This document shows positions 36,827 to 45,583 of a DNA stretch of 64,000 bases, one piece after another; positions within the stretch are counted from its first letter, which is position 1; every line of letters begins with the position of its first letter. The notes below the pieces were generated by a model, which saw only the letters and a program-made list of their open reading frames with translations, did no database searches and was not told the DNA's origin. Position numbers and translations under genes: made by a program. The stretch spans positions 1-64,000 of the forward strand of contig NZ_CADCVZ010000046.1 of the NCBI RefSeq assembly GCF_902806265.1, written 5' to 3'. Source of the DNA: an uncultured Sphingomonas sp. (GTDB lineage: Bacteria; Pseudomonadota; Alphaproteobacteria; Sphingomonadales; Sphingomonadaceae).

Positions 36827-37761
36827 GCGATCTCCTTCGCCAGCGCTTCGATGTCGTCGATCGACAGGAGGCTGGTCACCTTCGCATCCGGCGCGATGCG
36901 CTTGACCATGGGCCCGAGCACCTTGCCGCCCAGCTCAACGAACTCGTCGACGCCCGCCTCACGCATCGCCGCCACGCTCTCGCGCCAGCGGACCATGCCG
37001 GTGACCTGCTCCACCAGCAGCTCGCGGATGCGCTGCGGCTCCTGCTCTGGCCCAGCGGTCACGTTTGCGAACACGGGCACCGCAGGCGAGGCAATCTCGG
37101 TCTCGCCTAGCGCCTCGGCCATGGCGTTCGCCGCGGGCTGCATCAGCGAGCAGTGGAACGGGGCCGAGACCGGCAGCAGCACCGCGCGTTTCGCCCCCAT
37201 CTCCTTGGCGAGGCCGATCGCCCGTTCAATCGCGCCCTTGTGTCCCGACAGCACCACCTGGCTCGGATCGTTGTCGTTGGCGACCGCGCAGACTTCGCCC
37301 TGAGCCGCCGCTTCGGCGATCGTCCGCGCCTTGTCGAGATCGGCGCCAAGCAACGCCGCCATGACGCCCTGCCCGACTGGCACCGCAGCCTGCATCGCCT
37401 GCCCGCGTCGCTTCAGCAGCTTCGCGGCGGTCGGCAGATCGAACGCGCCTGCCGCGCACAATGCACTATATTCACCAAGCGAATGCCCGGCCACGAACTG
37501 CGCGGCCCGCCCGAGCTCAATTCCGCAATCGCGCGTCAGCACTTGGAACACCGCCAGCGCATGCGCCATGATCGCTGGCTGTGCATTCTCCGTCAGCGTA
37601 AGCTGGTCCTCCGGCCCTTCGCGCATCAGCCGCGACAGGCCCTGCCACAGCGCCTCGTCCACCTGCTCGAAGGTATCGCGGGCGGTGCGGCTCGCCTCCG
37701 CCAGCGCGGCTCCCATGCCGACGCTCTGGCTGCCCTGCCCCGGAAATAGAAACGCGCGCAT
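36823..37761 (-). CDS. fabD: Malonyl-CoA:ACP transacylase
   Basis: The 312-residue protein starts at MRAFLFPGQGSQSVGMG, the standard FabD N-terminus, and has the nucleophile motif GHSLGEYSAL and the catalytic His in VSAPFHCSLMQPA. It loads malonyl onto ACP. It is translationally coupled to fabG. A 59-base gap with a hairpin separates it from folE upstream. Confidence 0.95.
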   Translation of the reverse strand: MRAFLFPGQGSQSVGMGAALAEASRTARDTFEQVDEALWQGLSRLMREGPEDQLTLTENAQPAIMAHALAVFQVLTRDCGIELGRAAQFVAGHSLGEYSALCAAGAFDLPTAAKLLKRRGQAMQAAVPVGQGVMAALLGADLDKARTIAEAAAQGEVCAVANDNDPSQVVLSGHKGAIERAIGLAKEMGAKRAVLLPVSAPFHCSLMQPAANAMAEALGETEIASPAVPVFANVTAGPEQEPQRIRELLVEQVTGMVRWRESVAAMREAGVDEFVELGGKVLGPMVKRIAPDAKVTSLLSIDDIEALAKEIA

Positions 37762-37799
37762 GCTTCTCCCCTGCTGTTCGTGCGAGCGGTTAGGCGGCG

Positions 37800-37822
37800 A
37801 GCCCGCCGATGCCAAGCGGGCT
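37800..37822 (-). terminator. Hairpin at the end of folE
   Basis: agcccgc (37800-37806) and gcgggct (37816-37822) form a 7-base GC-rich stem that includes the folE stop codon. No U-run follows. It may weakly separate folE from fabD transcription. Confidence 0.35.
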
Positions 37823-38432
37823 AGTACCCCATCAGCGCCAGCACCTCGCGCCGGCTGCGTTCGTCCTTGCGGAAGGTGCCCATCATTCGGCTGGTGGTCA
37901 TCATCACGCCGGGCGTGTTGACCCCGCGCGCCGACATGCAGGCATGGCTCGCTTCCACCACCACCGCCACCCCCTGCGGCTCGAGATGCTCCCAGATGCA
38001 GTCGGCGACCTGCGCGGTCAGCCGTTCCTGCACCTGCAGCCGCCGGGCGAAGCCGTGCAGCACCCGCGCCAGCTTGGAGATGCCGACCACCCGCGTGCCG
38101 GGGAGATAGGCGATCGCCGCCTTGCCGATGATCGGTGCCAAATGGTGCTCGCAATGCGACTGGAAGGGGATGTCCTTGAGCAGCACGATCTCGTCGTAGC
38201 CGCCGACCTCGTCGAAGGTGCGGGTGAGATGGACCGCCGGATCCTCGCCGTATCCCCGCGCATATTCCTTCCAGGCGCGCGCCACCCGCACCGGCGTATC
38301 GAGCAGTCCTTCGCGCCCGGGATCGTCCCCCGCCCAGCGGATCAGCGTGCGAACCGCCTCCGCGACCTCGTCGGGCACCGCGATCTTTGGTGGGGAAGCG
38401 ACCAGGTCGCCGTCTTCCGGACTGCCATTCAT
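37821..38432 (-). CDS. folE: GTP cyclohydrolase I
   Basis: The 203-residue protein begins at MNGSPEDGD and has the family's EGLLDTPVRVARAW, the zinc site CEHHLAPIIGKAAIAYLP and GISKLARVLHGFARRLQVQE. It makes dihydroneopterin triphosphate for folate. The start overlaps the stop of the FAD oxidoreductase gene (ATGA). The C-terminal SRMMGTFRKDERSRREVLALM matches the usual end of the protein. Confidence 0.95.
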   Translation of the reverse strand: MNGSPEDGDLVASPPKIAVPDEVAEAVRTLIRWAGDDPGREGLLDTPVRVARAWKEYARGYGEDPAVHLTRTFDEVGGYDEIVLLKDIPFQSHCEHHLAPIIGKAAIAYLPGTRVVGISKLARVLHGFARRLQVQERLTAQVADCIWEHLEPQGVAVVVEASHACMSARGVNTPGVMMTTSRMMGTFRKDERSRREVLALMGY

Positions 38433-39736
38433 CTTGTCAGCTCCCGCACGATGTCGGCCGCGACCGCTTCCGCCTGCCCGCGAATATCCGGAACGGCGAC
38501 GATCTCCCAAAAGCAACCCTTGGTGAGCGGCCCGACCGCCCAGGCGTTCGACCCGGCGCGCGAGCGTTCATCGACTGCCAGCCCCATTCCCAGTTCGTCC
38601 GGCCGAACGAGGCCCCCGCTCAGCATCTGCCGCAGCAGCGGGTCGCGCGTGCGCTTGATGTCGCCGAGCGGGCCGGTGCAGTTGAAGGTGGCCGCGAAGC
38701 GCCGGTGCAGCGGTTCGATGCTGCCCCGCGGCATGATGGTTGCTGCCAAGCCATCACCGTCCGCCTGCAAGAGTCTCAGCCGGCCAGCGACGATCTCCAA
38801 GCCCCAGTCGGCGACGCGCGTCGCGAGCTGTTCTCCGATCTGGGGGGCGATGCGATGGCGGTGCACGTCCCACCAGGGCCGCGCGTGGCGGAGGAAGCGG
38901 CGCTGCTCGGCCGGCGGGAACGCCTGCCACAGCGCCTGGCTGTGCGGCCGCAGCGAGTCCACCGCGGCCCGGAACCCCACGTCGGCGCTTCGCCGCCGCA
39001 GCCAGCGCCACAACGGCAGCACCTTGCCCGCGGGCACCTCCTCCATCGCCGCCGCAAACGGCTGGTGCGGCGCATGTGAGCGCGGAAGCAGCCCCCGCCG
39101 CGACAGCGCCAGCACCCGGCCCTTGTGACCCGCGGCCGCGAGTGACAGCACCGTGTCGATCATGGTGAGCCCGGTGCCGAGGATCAGCACGTCGCCGCCG
39201 TCCTCCGCTATCCGGGCGACGACCGCGGCTGCCTCCTGGCTCCACGGATTGTTGACGAACAGCGCGCCAGCATCCTCGGCAACCCGCATGGGCGCAGGCG
39301 GCTGGTTGCCGCTCGCCAGAACCAGCGCCGACGCCTGGACGACCGATCCGTCCGCAAGTTCGATCTGCCAGCCGCCGTCCGCCGGGGACGCCGCCGAAGC
39401 GCCTTGCTCGCGCCGTTCTATCAAGGCGTCATGTGCCAGGGCGATCCCCTCCACGTACCGCCCGAAGCCCCGTCGCTCAGCGAAACTTGTTCCGTCGTCG
39501 CCCAGCCATTGGGCGAAGTGGCCGGCCCGGTCGGGCCAGGCGCTCATCTTTCCGCTGGGCACATTCAGCAGGTGCGCCGGCTCGGCTGTGGAATAGGCAA
39601 CGCCGCGATGCATCCGCCCGCCGCCATCCAGCAGCACGCTTCGCACGCCGCGCCGCGCCAACTGCACGGCCGTCATCGTGCCCGAGAAGCCGCCGCCGAC
39701 AATCGCCACCGGAAGCCCGGCGGCGTCAGATCTCAT
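38429..39736 (-). CDS. FAD/NAD(P)-binding oxidoreductase (FAD_NAD_binding_9 type)
   Basis: The 435-residue protein starts at MRSDAAGLPVAIVGGGFSGTMTA, giving an immediate Rossmann motif. The RGVAYSTAEPAHLLNVPSGKMSAWPD region and the second dinucleotide site VLILGTGLTMIDTVLSL identify the group related to flavin amine/thiol oxidoreductases of unknown substrate. It is coupled to folE downstream and overlaps the DUF6356 gene upstream by 11 bases. No heme or iron-sulfur motif is present. Confidence 0.8.
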   Translation of the reverse strand: MRSDAAGLPVAIVGGGFSGTMTAVQLARRGVRSVLLDGGGRMHRGVAYSTAEPAHLLNVPSGKMSAWPDRAGHFAQWLGDDGTSFAERRGFGRYVEGIALAHDALIERREQGASAASPADGGWQIELADGSVVQASALVLASGNQPPAPMRVAEDAGALFVNNPWSQEAAAVVARIAEDGGDVLILGTGLTMIDTVLSLAAAGHKGRVLALSRRGLLPRSHAPHQPFAAAMEEVPAGKVLPLWRWLRRRSADVGFRAAVDSLRPHSQALWQAFPPAEQRRFLRHARPWWDVHRHRIAPQIGEQLATRVADWGLEIVAGRLRLLQADGDGLAATIMPRGSIEPLHRRFAATFNCTGPLGDIKRTRDPLLRQMLSGGLVRPDELGMGLAVDERSRAGSNAWAVGPLTKGCFWEIVAVPDIRGQAEAVAADIVRELTR

Positions 39737-39980
39737 AGTCTGGCCAGCCCTCGGGATTGGTCGCGCCCGCCCGGCGGCGCTGCATATGGTCGTGGAGGCG
39801 AACCACCGTGCGCCCCGCGGTTTCGGTGAACCAGCCCGGCACGACCGCATGAACCAGGCATGCAGCACCCGCCCCGATCATCTGCGCGCCGATCCTGGCC
39901 GCGCCCGTGCCATGATCGAGCCAGCTCATCCCGAGCGCGCGCGGGTGCGAGGTGAACAGCGATGCCAGCCTTCCGTTCAC
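39726..39980 (-). CDS. DUF6356-family small protein
   Basis: The 84-residue protein has one hydrophobic segment (MIGAGAACLVHAVVPGWF) flanked by basic residues and a C-terminal TVVRLHDHMQRRRAG. This layout fits the DUF6356 family found in sphingomonads. The function is not known. It overlaps the FAD oxidoreductase gene, and its start is 26 bases from the tRNA-Arg gene, on the same strand. Confidence 0.7.
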   Translation of the reverse strand: MNGRLASLFTSHPRALGMSWLDHGTGAARIGAQMIGAGAACLVHAVVPGWFTETAGRTVVRLHDHMQRRRAGATNPEGWPDYEI

Positions 39981-40005
39981 CTAATCCTCCCGCCTGCCGC
40001 AACGA

Positions 40006-40082
40006 TGGTGACCCCGACAGGATTCGAACCTGTGGCCTACAGATTAGGAATCTGCCGCTCTATCCTGCTGAGCTACGGGGCC
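40006..40082 (-). tRNA. tRNA-Arg (anticodon CCU)
   Basis: The 77-base gene reads, on the minus strand, from GGCCCCGTAGCTCAG to a genome-encoded CCA. The acceptor stem GGCCCCG/CGGGGTC has one G-U pair, the T arm holds GGTTCGAATCC, and the anticodon loop TTCCTAA between GCAGA and TCTGT gives anticodon CCT, which reads the AGG codon. No integrase or att repeat is seen beside it. Confidence 0.96.
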
Positions 40083-40126
40083 GTCGCCCACCGCCCTACA
40101 GGAGGGGCGGGCAGCAAATCAACGTC

Positions 40127-40960
40127 TCAGCCGGGCACGACCTCGACCGCGGGCATCGGGCGCCGGTGCGTCAGCGCCGGAACCCGGCCGCGCACCTCCA
40201 TGATACGCGCGAGGTCCACCTCGGCGAACGCCAAGCCCGGCTCGCCGTCCATCTCCAACAGCAGTTCGCCCCACGGACCCGCGACCAGGCTGTGGCCGTA
40301 GGTCTCGCGGCCGTCCTCATGCTGCCCGGCCTGCGCGGCGGCGACCACGAACAGCCCGGCCTCGATCGCTCGAGCCCGCAGCAGCACCTGCCAATGCGCC
40401 TGACCCGTCGGCACGGTGAAGGCCGCCGGAACCGCGATCGTCTCGGCCCCGGCCTCCGCCAGCGCCGCGAACAGCGCGGGGAAGCGCAGGTCGTAGCAGA
40501 TCGACAGGCCGAGCCGCCCCATCGGCGTCCCCTCCACCACCACCAGCCGCTCGCCCGGGCGGTACGCCGCCGACTCGCGCCAGCTCTCGCCGGTGGGCAG
40601 GTCGACGTCGAACAAATGAATTTTGTCGTAGCGCGCCCGGAGCTCGCCGCCGTCGTCGATCACGAAGCCGCGGTTGGCCAGCCGCTCTTGATCCGTCTTG
40701 ACCGCCAAGCTTCCCAGGTGGACCCAGAGGCGATGCTCCCTCGCCGCCGTCCGCACCGCGGCGAGGACTTCGTCATCTTCTTCGGTGCGCAGGTGAGCCG
40801 CCGCCCGCTGGCGATCCCGGTCGAGCAGCCCCGACATCTCGGGCGTGAACAGCATGGCCGCACCGCCGCCCTTCGCACTTCGCACGGCCCCGACCAGGGC
40901 AGCGGCGTTGCGCGCCGGGTCGATGCCGCTCCGGGCCTGGAACAAGGCGATCCGGGTCAC
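40127..40960 (-). CDS. Carbon-nitrogen hydrolase (Nit1/deaminated-glutathione amidase-like)
   Basis: The 277-residue protein has the catalytic triad of the nitrilase superfamily: Glu in FTPEMSG, Lys in RYDKIHLFDVDL and Cys in GLSICYDLRFPALFAAL. The KIHLFDVDL and LSICYDLRFP strings are those of the Nit branch that hydrolyses deaminated glutathione. The GTG start (VTRIALFQARSG) overlaps the grxC stop (GTGA), so it is co-translated with a glutathione-linked protein, in keeping with this call. Confidence 0.85.
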   Translation of the reverse strand: MTRIALFQARSGIDPARNAAALVGAVRSAKGGGAAMLFTPEMSGLLDRDRQRAAAHLRTEEDDEVLAAVRTAAREHRLWVHLGSLAVKTDQERLANRGFVIDDGGELRARYDKIHLFDVDLPTGESWRESAAYRPGERLVVVEGTPMGRLGLSICYDLRFPALFAALAEAGAETIAVPAAFTVPTGQAHWQVLLRARAIEAGLFVVAAAQAGQHEDGRETYGHSLVAGPWGELLLEMDGEPGLAFAEVDLARIMEVRGRVPALTHRRPMPAVEVVPG

Positions 40961-41226
40961 GCGGCCAGCAGGGTGTCCAGCTTGCCCGCACGTTCCAGCG
41001 CGTACAGATCGTCGCAACCCCCGACGTGCCGCCCGTCGATGAAGATCTGCGGCACCGTCATCCGTCCCGCCCGCTCGATCATCTCGTCGCGCTTAGGGCC
41101 ACCGGCGTCGATGTTGTAGATCTCGGGCGCGATGCCTTTCTGCTGCAGCAAGTGCTGCGCGCGGATGCAATAAGGGCAGGTGGTCTTGGAATACATCTCG
41201 ACGCGGGGCACTCGTGGTTCCTCCAT
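40957..41226 (-). CDS. grxC: Glutaredoxin 3
   Basis: The 89-residue protein has the CPYC active site in MYSKTTCPYCIRAQ, the cis-proline TVPQIFIDG and the GGCDDLYALE glutathione-binding end. It reduces protein disulphides and ribonucleotide reductase with glutathione. It lies between comF (16 bases upstream) and the amidase gene, and the comF-grxC-nit order is common in sphingomonads. Confidence 0.93.
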   Translation of the reverse strand: MEEPRVPRVEMYSKTTCPYCIRAQHLLQQKGIAPEIYNIDAGGPKRDEMIERAGRMTVPQIFIDGRHVGGCDDLYALERAGKLDTLLAA

Positions 41227-41242
41227 GGCTTGAGCCGCGGCT

Positions 41243-41974
41243 CTAGCGGATGGTCGTCGGGCGGACTACCCTCGCCCAAGTCAACAGTTCGACGCTCGCA
41301 GCGCCGTTCCGTTTCAGCATCCGGGCACAGGCCGCGGCAGTGCTCCCATTGGTGTACACGTCGTCCACGAGGATGATGTCGCGCCCGCGCACAGCTCCTT
41401 CGTCCCGCACCGCCAACGCCCCCTGCACCGCTCGCCGCCGCTCCGACACGCTCATGCCCTTGAGCCGCGGGGTGTGGCGGGAGCGGCGGAGCAAGAGCGG
41501 GTCCGCTTGGCCCCCACTCTTGCGGGCCAGCTCGGCCGCGATCAGCGCCGCCTGGTTGAACCCGCGGCCCCACAAGCGCCGCCGATGGAGCGGCACCGGG
41601 ACCAGCAGCGCGCCCGGCGTCAGCTCGCCCAGCGGTCGCCGCATAGGGGCCATGGTCCGCGCGAGCGCCGTCTTGCGCCCGTACTTGAGCCGCAGCACCA
41701 GGCTCCGCGCGGTATCGCCGTAGGCTACGGCCGACCGGATCCGCGCCAGCGGCGGCGGTTCGGCCAGGCAGGCGCCGCAGGTCTCCGCGTCCGTTGCCTC
41801 CAGCGGCAGCCCGCAGGTGGTGCAGCCGCCGCCCAGGAACTCCACCTCGCCCCAGCAGCCGTCGCAGAACAAATCCACATCGGCCGTGATCGCACCGCAC
41901 GCCGGGCAGCGCGGCGGAAGCGCGAAGTACAGCCCGAAGCGGCCTGCCCGGCGAATAGTGGCGCTGAAGCTCAT
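41243..41974 (-). CDS. ComF-family phosphoribosyltransferase
   Basis: The 243-residue protein begins at MSFSATIRRAGRFG and carries N-terminal zinc-ribbon cysteines (CPAC, CDGC, CTTC, CGAC) followed by a phosphoribosyltransferase domain with PVPLHRRRLWGRGFNQA and the PRPP site DIILVDDVYTNGST. ComF proteins are linked to DNA uptake in competent bacteria, but many are retained without known competence. It diverges from the methyltransferase-like gene with 41 bases between. Confidence 0.88.
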   Translation of the reverse strand: MSFSATIRRAGRFGLYFALPPRCPACGAITADVDLFCDGCWGEVEFLGGGCTTCGLPLEATDAETCGACLAEPPPLARIRSAVAYGDTARSLVLRLKYGRKTALARTMAPMRRPLGELTPGALLVPVPLHRRRLWGRGFNQAALIAAELARKSGGQADPLLLRRSRHTPRLKGMSVSERRRAVQGALAVRDEGAVRGRDIILVDDVYTNGSTAAACARMLKRNGAASVELLTWARVVRPTTIR

Positions 41975-42015
41975 GCCGCCTTGTTCCGCGTCTCCCCGGG
42001 CGGCACAAGCGAAAG

Positions 42016-42774
42016 ATGACCGGACCGATCTTCGACGACCAGGCACTTGCCCTCCGGCGGCAGCGCGCCGTTTGGCAGGGTCCACGCCTGTTCCTGGCCG
42101 AACGCGCGGTCGAGGACCTGGCCGACCGGCTGAGCCTGGTGCAGCGCCGCTTCGGGCGCGCGCTGCTGGTCGGCTGTCTGGACCCGCGGCTGGCGGAGCC
42201 GCTGACGGGCGCGGCTGAGCAGGTGATCATCGCTCCAACCCTCAACGATGTGGCGCGCTTCCCGCCGGGGAGCTTCGACCTGCTGTTGGTGCTTGGCCAG
42301 CTGGACACCGCCAACGAGTTGCGCGCGGTGCTGCATATCCTGCGCGCGGTGCTGACGGAGGAAGCGTTGTTCGTCGGTGCCTTTCCCGGCAACAACAGCC
42401 TTCCTGCCCTGCGCGCCGCCATGCTCGCGGCCGACCGCGCGGGCGGCGCCGGTGCCGCCCCGCGCGTCCATCCGCGGATCGAAGCCTCGGCTATCGGCGG
42501 GCTGCTGCAGGACGCGGGCTTCGTCATGCCGGTGGTCGACATCGATCGCGTCCGCCTTAGCTACCGCACTCTCGACGACCTCGTTGCAGATCTTCGCGGG
42601 ATGGGAGCGACCAACGTCTTGTCTGGCCGCTCCCGGACGCCGTTGCTCCGGACTGCCCTGGCGACGGCTCGAACCGAGTTCGCACAGCTCGGCGCCGGCG
42701 AGCGAACCGTCGAAACCGTGGAGCTAATCCACTTCGCGGCGTGGACCCAGCCCGCATCCCTAACGGCGGCGTAA
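42016..42774 (+). CDS. Methyltransferase-fold protein (BioC/NDUFAF5-like)
   Basis: The 252-residue protein begins MTGPIFDDQALALRRQRA and shows class I methyltransferase topology: FGRALLVGCLDPRL at strand 1, DLLLVLGQLDTANELRAVLHILRAVL at strands 4-5 and GAFPGNNSLPALRAAM after. The placement next to comF and the N-terminal region match alphaproteobacterial relatives of the complex I factor NDUFAF5. The SAM motif I (VGCLDP) lacks the usual G-x-G-x-G, so normal SAM binding is uncertain. Confidence 0.7.
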   Translation: MTGPIFDDQALALRRQRAVWQGPRLFLAERAVEDLADRLSLVQRRFGRALLVGCLDPRLAEPLTGAAEQVIIAPTLNDVARFPPGSFDLLLVLGQLDTANELRAVLHILRAVLTEEALFVGAFPGNNSLPALRAAMLAADRAGGAGAAPRVHPRIEASAIGGLLQDAGFVMPVVDIDRVRLSYRTLDDLVADLRGMGATNVLSGRSRTPLLRTALATARTEFAQLGAGERTVETVELIHFAAWTQPASLTAA

Positions 42775-42849
42775 CCCCGCACTCCGCACGATCTGTTAAC
42801 TTTCTGTAAGTACACCTGTCCTCGTGGACGTGGACCAGAGGAGGGTGGC

Positions 42850-43032
42850 TTGGACGCTATCCGATCGTTTTTTCGCATGTTGCGGCGCGACCAGGGCGGC
42901 GCAACGGCCATCGAATATGGGCTGATCATCGCCCTCATCTCCGTTGCCGCGATTGGCGCCTTGTCGTCCATGGGCGGCGGCAACAATGGCATGTGGACCC
43001 GCATCAGCAGCAACGTCAGCAACGCGATGTGA
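42850..43032 (+). CDS. Flp/Fap-type pilin
   Basis: The 60-residue protein has the class III prepilin signature: a short basic leader, then G-G-A-T-A-I-E-Y and a hydrophobic helix (GLIIALISVAAIGALSS). Cleavage by a TadV-like peptidase is expected before the ATAIEYG helix, with the Glu as the +5 residue. The start is TTG behind gaggaggg. No tad/cpa assembly genes are in the window, so it is an isolated pilin here. Confidence 0.9.
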   Translation: MDAIRSFFRMLRRDQGGATAIEYGLIIALISVAAIGALSSMGGGNNGMWTRISSNVSNAM

Positions 43033-43085
43033 CAAGCGCCGCCCGGAGGGCGGTAAGCCTTCCGAAACCACCGCCGAATTACGGC

Positions 43086-44558
43086 CTAGCGCGCCCGACT
43101 GCCGTGAACGACGAGCTTGAGCCGCTGCCCGGGGACCAGTCGCGCATTGCCGGACAAGCCGTTCAAGGATAGAAACCGTTCCACCCGGAAGTCGCGGTAG
43201 GCCATCCGGCTCGCCAGCGATTGCACCGTCTCCCCGGGCCGAACGGTCACCACATTGATCACCCGCGGCCGGATGTTGGCCGCTTCCGCCGGCGAGATGC
43301 GGCGAAGCGAATTGACCATGGGCGCGAACTGGCCGACGCCGCGGCCGCCCTGCGTTAGCGCAACGAAGTGGTAAGCCTGGCTCCGGCCAAAGGCATAGGC
43401 GAACACGCTCACGTCCACCGCCCCCGACGAGGTGTTGGCCCGCGCCACCACATAGGACGCCGGGATGCCGTTGATCGTGGTCCGGTTGCGATCCAGCACC
43501 TGGATCGGCACCCGCCCGCCGGTCAGCGACTGCAGCACCCCGGCAATGTAGCTGTCGAGATTGCCGTTGAAGCGCGCGGTGCTGAACTGCGCCTTGCCTG
43601 CCGAGCCGGAGATCGTCACCGCGTCGGTGCCGTTCTGCATCAGATAGCCGACCGGCACGGTGAACTGCAGCCGCAAGTCCGGATGGGTGAAGGTCCGCCC
43701 ATCGATGATGCCCTGCGCGGGATCGTCGTCGACCACCACTCCGTCAAGCTGGTTTAGAAAGGCCTCGCGGTTGCGCACACCCTGCCCGGCGCGGCCGGTT
43801 TGCTGGGACATGCCGGCGGCCTGCCGGACCCGGTTCTCGGAGTTCGGGTGGGTCTGCGCCCATTCCGGCGTCGAGCGATTGTCCTGCCCCTGCACCCGCG
43901 ACTCCAGCGCCGACGAGCGCGCCAGCGCCGCCAGCATGGTGGCGCTGGCCGCAGGGTCGTAGCCGGCGCGCGTCAGATAGCCGATGCCCAACCGGTCGGC
44001 GTCATACTCCTGATTGCGGCTAAAGCTCAGCGTGCGCAGCTGCGAACTGGTCTGCAGCATGTTGCCTAGCGCGCTGCCGATCCCACCGCCAATCACGCTT
44101 CCCAGAATGGCGCCAAGAATGCCACCGATCGCGTTGGTGCGGCTCGCTGATTGGCGCGCCTGCGCGTGGTTGGCCGCGACGTGCCCGACCTCATGCCCGG
44201 TGACAAAGGCGAGCTCGGCCTCGTCGTTCATGATGCTCATCAACTGGCGGGTAATGTAGATGTAGCCGCCCGGCACCGCGAACGCATTCTCCACTGCGGA
44301 GTTCAACGTGGTGAAGCGGAACGCCCCTGGGTTGACGCCCGACTGCGCGGCCATCCGCCGGCCGATCTGATCGACGTACGCGGCGCGGCTCCCGGTCTCG
44401 GCCCCGCCGAACTCGGCCACCAGCTCAGTATGCTGCTGCTGCGCTTCCTGCACATAGCGGGGTGACAGGTTGCGGTAAGCCGACTGCGCGGCGGCCATGC
44501 CCGGCGCCATCGCGGTCGCCGCAGCCGATAGCAGAAGAAAAGTGTTACGCATAAACAT
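43086..44558 (-). CDS. Secreted M48-family metalloprotease with C-terminal LysM
   Basis: The 490-residue protein has a signal peptide (LLLSAAATAMAPGMAAAQ), the zinc motif HEVGH (residues 122-126) within VTGHEVGHVAANHAQ, a Gly/Ala-rich region, the third-ligand segment RNQEYDADRLGIGYL and a C-terminal LysM-like domain (VRPGETVQSLASRM to LVPGQRLKLVVHG). It resembles BepA/YfgC-type periplasmic proteases that check outer membrane proteins, with the LysM in place of TPRs. Two ATGs are possible 6 bases apart; the first is used. Confidence 0.88.
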   Translation of the reverse strand: MFMRNTFLLLSAAATAMAPGMAAAQSAYRNLSPRYVQEAQQQHTELVAEFGGAETGSRAAYVDQIGRRMAAQSGVNPGAFRFTTLNSAVENAFAVPGGYIYITRQLMSIMNDEAELAFVTGHEVGHVAANHAQARQSASRTNAIGGILGAILGSVIGGGIGSALGNMLQTSSQLRTLSFSRNQEYDADRLGIGYLTRAGYDPAASATMLAALARSSALESRVQGQDNRSTPEWAQTHPNSENRVRQAAGMSQQTGRAGQGVRNREAFLNQLDGVVVDDDPAQGIIDGRTFTHPDLRLQFTVPVGYLMQNGTDAVTISGSAGKAQFSTARFNGNLDSYIAGVLQSLTGGRVPIQVLDRNRTTINGIPASYVVARANTSSGAVDVSVFAYAFGRSQAYHFVALTQGGRGVGQFAPMVNSLRRISPAEAANIRPRVINVVTVRPGETVQSLASRMAYRDFRVERFLSLNGLSGNARLVPGQRLKLVVHGSRAR

Positions 44559-44629
44559 GACCCGTAAGTTGGATTGCTTTTCGCAAATCTGAACGGGCCG
44601 GTGCCGAAACGGGTTCCGGGGCGATCGTG

Positions 44630-45571
44630 CTAGCCGATGGCCAGGAACTTCTCCCGCCTGTGGTGCAGAATTTCTTCCGGGCTCCTGCCGGACAGACTGT
44701 CCAATTCCTGGACAACCGCCTGCTTGAGAGACGCGATCGCGTCCATGGGGGCTCGCTGCGCGCCGCCGACCGGTTCCGGGATGATCCGGTCCACCACGCC
44801 AAGCGTCACAAGGTCCGCCGCCGTGATCCGCATCGCTTCCGCGGCTTCCGGAGCCCGGTCGGCGGTGCGCCACAGGATGGACGCGCAGCCTTCGGGTGAG
44901 ATCACCGAATAAACCGCGTGCTCGAACATCAGCACCCGGTTCGCCGCAGCAATCGCCACCGCGCCGCCCGAGCCGCCCTCGCCGACCACCGCGGCGACCA
45001 GCGGCACGCGCAACGCTAGGCACTGCTCGGTCGATCGGGCGATCGCCTCCGCCTGTCCCCGCTCCTCGGCTTCCACGCCGGGGAAGGCGCCGGGCGTATC
45101 GACCAGGCTCACCACCGGCAGCCCGAAGCGGTCGGCCAGCTGCATCAGCCGGATCGCCTTGCGGTAGCCTTCGGGCTTGGCCATGCCGAAGTTGTGGCGC
45201 AGCCGGCTGACCGTATCGTCGCCCTTCTCGTGCCCGATCAGCACGACCCGCCGCCCCTCGATCCGCGCCAGCCCGCCGACAATCGCCCGGTCGTCGGCAA
45301 AGCCGCGGTCTCCGGCTAGCGGCATGAACTCGTCGGTCAGCCCGGCCGCATAGTCCTTGAAGTGTGGGCGATCCGGGTGACGTGCGACCAGCGCCTTCTG
45401 CCAGGGCGTCAGCCTGCCGTAGGTTTCCTTGAGCAGCCGCGCCGCTTTGGCCTCCAGCCGCTCGATTTCGGCGTCGATGTCGATCTCGCCCGAGCTCGCC
45501 GTTTCGCGCAGCTCGGCGACCCGCGTCTCCAGCTCCGCGATCGGCTTCTCGAAATCCAGAAAGGTCTTCAT
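44630..45571 (-). CDS. accA: Acetyl-CoA carboxylase carboxyltransferase subunit alpha
   Basis: The 313-residue protein matches AccA from its start ([19 protein letters not shown]) through [25 protein letters not shown] and [39 protein letters not shown], to the C-terminal [15 protein letters not shown]. It transfers the carboxyl group from biotin to acetyl-CoA. It lies 12 bases after xerD on the same transcript side. accD and accBC are outside the window. Confidence 0.96.
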   Translation of the reverse strand: MKTFLDFEKPIAELETRVAELRETASSGEIDIDAEIERLEAKAARLLKETYGRLTPWQKALVARHPDRPHFKDYAAGLTDEFMPLAGDRGFADDRAIVGGLARIEGRRVVLIGHEKGDDTVSRLRHNFGMAKPEGYRKAIRLMQLADRFGLPVVSLVDTPGAFPGVEAEERGQAEAIARSTEQCLALRVPLVAAVVGEGGSGGAVAIAAANRVLMFEHAVYSVISPEGCASILWRTADRAPEAAEAMRITAADLVTLGVVDRIIPEPVGGAQRAPMDAIASLKQAVVQELDSLSGRSPEEILHHRREKFLAIG

Positions 45572-45583
45572 TGGCCGCGCGGA

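Noticed and set aside
40006-40127. Integration site at tRNA-Arg
   Set aside because: tRNA genes are common attachment sites, but no repeat of the tRNA 3' end and no integrase lie nearby. The XerD at 45584 is the housekeeping type.
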